Below are positions 63,618-64,000 of a DNA stretch of 64,000 nucleotides, piece after piece. Within the stretch, counting starts at the first letter, position 1; each line of letters begins with the position of its first letter. Source of the stretch: Parasedimentitalea marina (lineage in GTDB: Bacteria > Pseudomonadota > Alphaproteobacteria > Rhodobacterales > Rhodobacteraceae); the NCBI RefSeq assembly GCF_004006175.1, contig NZ_CP033219.1, positions 4,092,001 to 4,156,000 of the forward strand, given 5' to 3'. A program made the position numbers and the translations under genes. Under the pieces are notes generated by a model, which saw nothing but the letters and a program-made list of their open reading frames with translations, was not told the DNA's origin and ran no database searches.

Positions 63618-64000
63618 TCAGAGTTCCAGAATGGTTTTGCTGATGATCGTGCGCTGAATCTCATTCGACCCGCCAAAGATCGACAACTTACGATTGTTGA
63701 AATACTGCGCCGAAGCTGCGGTGGCATAATCCGGCCCGACGGGCTCCCCGTTATAGCCGTCGTCCAGTGCTTCAGGCAGGAAAGGCGCCGCATAAGGGCC
63801 AACAGCACGGCGGGTCAGGTCGGTGATCTCTTGCCGGATCAGCGTGCCCTTTACCTTAAGCATAGAGCTTTGCGCACCGGGTGCCTGACCGGCTGCGGCC
63901 TGGGCCAGGGTTCGGCTGTTGGTGGTCGACATGGCCATCAGGTCAATTTCGACCTGTGCAATCCGCGCGGCAAAATGCGGGTTCTCAATCAGGGGGCGCC
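63618..64000 (-). CDS. Acyl-CoA dehydrogenase, C-terminal part (N-terminus beyond window)
   Basis: Open to the right edge; about 126 residues visible. The final segment FNNRKLSIFGGSNEIQRTIISKTIL is the standard C-terminal FAD-contact motif of acyl-CoA dehydrogenases. It ends nine bases before the next acyl-CoA dehydrogenase gene, and the two belong to one operon. The active-site region lies outside or at the edge of what is visible. Confidence 0.9.
   Translation of the reverse strand, partial: RPLIENPHFAARIAQVEIDLMAMSTTNSRTLAQAAAGQAPGAQSSMLKVKGTLIRQEITDLTRRAVGPYAAPFLPEALDDGYNGEPVGPDYATAASAQYFNNRKLSIFGGSNEIQRTIISKTILEL

Overview
The window looks like core chromosome of an alphaproteobacterium of the Rhodobacteraceae, most likely the marine Roseobacter group. 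The support is a petABC operon with a GTG-started Rieske gene, petP/petR homologues, an FMN-riboswitch type-II lumazine synthase, TRAP and Opp transporters, an NDUFA9-like complex I protein, moderately high GC, and a dispersed CATCT...GGGGG...CCCCC repeat common in these genomes. I cannot fix the genus. I see no CRISPR array, prophage, intact insertion sequence or recognisable antiviral system.

Layout. 1-4.8 kb: a benzoate-CoA-ligase-type gene (cut by the left edge) and a TRAP transporter, both on the minus strand, whose promoters carry the same paired TGCA-N6-TGCA operator array. 4.8-11.2 kb: an OppABC(DF) peptide ABC transporter with a divergent ProC-like dehydrogenase. 11.4-13.7 kb: tRNA-Lys, dapF and mtaB. 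13.9-16.6 kb: petABC (cytochrome bc1). 16.8-20.4 kb: GST, PaiB-like protein, SDR, LysE exporter and riboswitch-controlled ribH2. 20.5-23.8 kb: thiBPQ behind a TPP riboswitch. 24-31 kb: aroC, AEC transporter, MerR/CDF metal pair, DMT transporter, atypical SDR, LysR regulator, ilvE. 31.1-35.5 kb: petP-petR, a probable delta-class carbonic anhydrase, an HDAC-like deacetylase, xseB and ispA. 35.5-39 kb: dxs, a small unknown gene, an epimerase, and a scar with a gene remnant and IS-end-like repeats. 39.3-45.2 kb: adenine deaminase and AMP nucleosidase, HU, exporters, DUF4202. 45.4-49.6 kb: msrB-msrA, queG-GST, mtgA and a small secreted protein. 49.6-57.1 kb: gltD-GFA-gltB and uppP. 57.2-58.7 kb: NDUFA9-like protein and two tandemly duplicated tRNA-Leu(CAG). 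58.8-64 kb: an overlapping acyl-CoA operon (two acyl-CoA dehydrogenases, thioesterase, enoyl-CoA hydratase, nitronate-monooxygenase-like flavoprotein, acyl-CoA ligase), cut by the right edge.

How the parts connect. ispA sits directly before dxs (isoprenoid supply). amn and ade overlap and would take AMP to adenine and then hypoxanthine. msrB and msrA overlap and repair both methionine sulfoxide epimers. thiBPQ and ribH2 are under cofactor riboswitches. The right-hand operon is a complete CoA-thioester handling module of unknown substrate. The most interesting regulatory signal is the shared operator architecture tying the aromatic-acid CoA ligase to the TRAP transporter. It resembles BzdR/BoxR-type TGCA operators and suggests a coregulated aromatic-acid uptake and activation unit.
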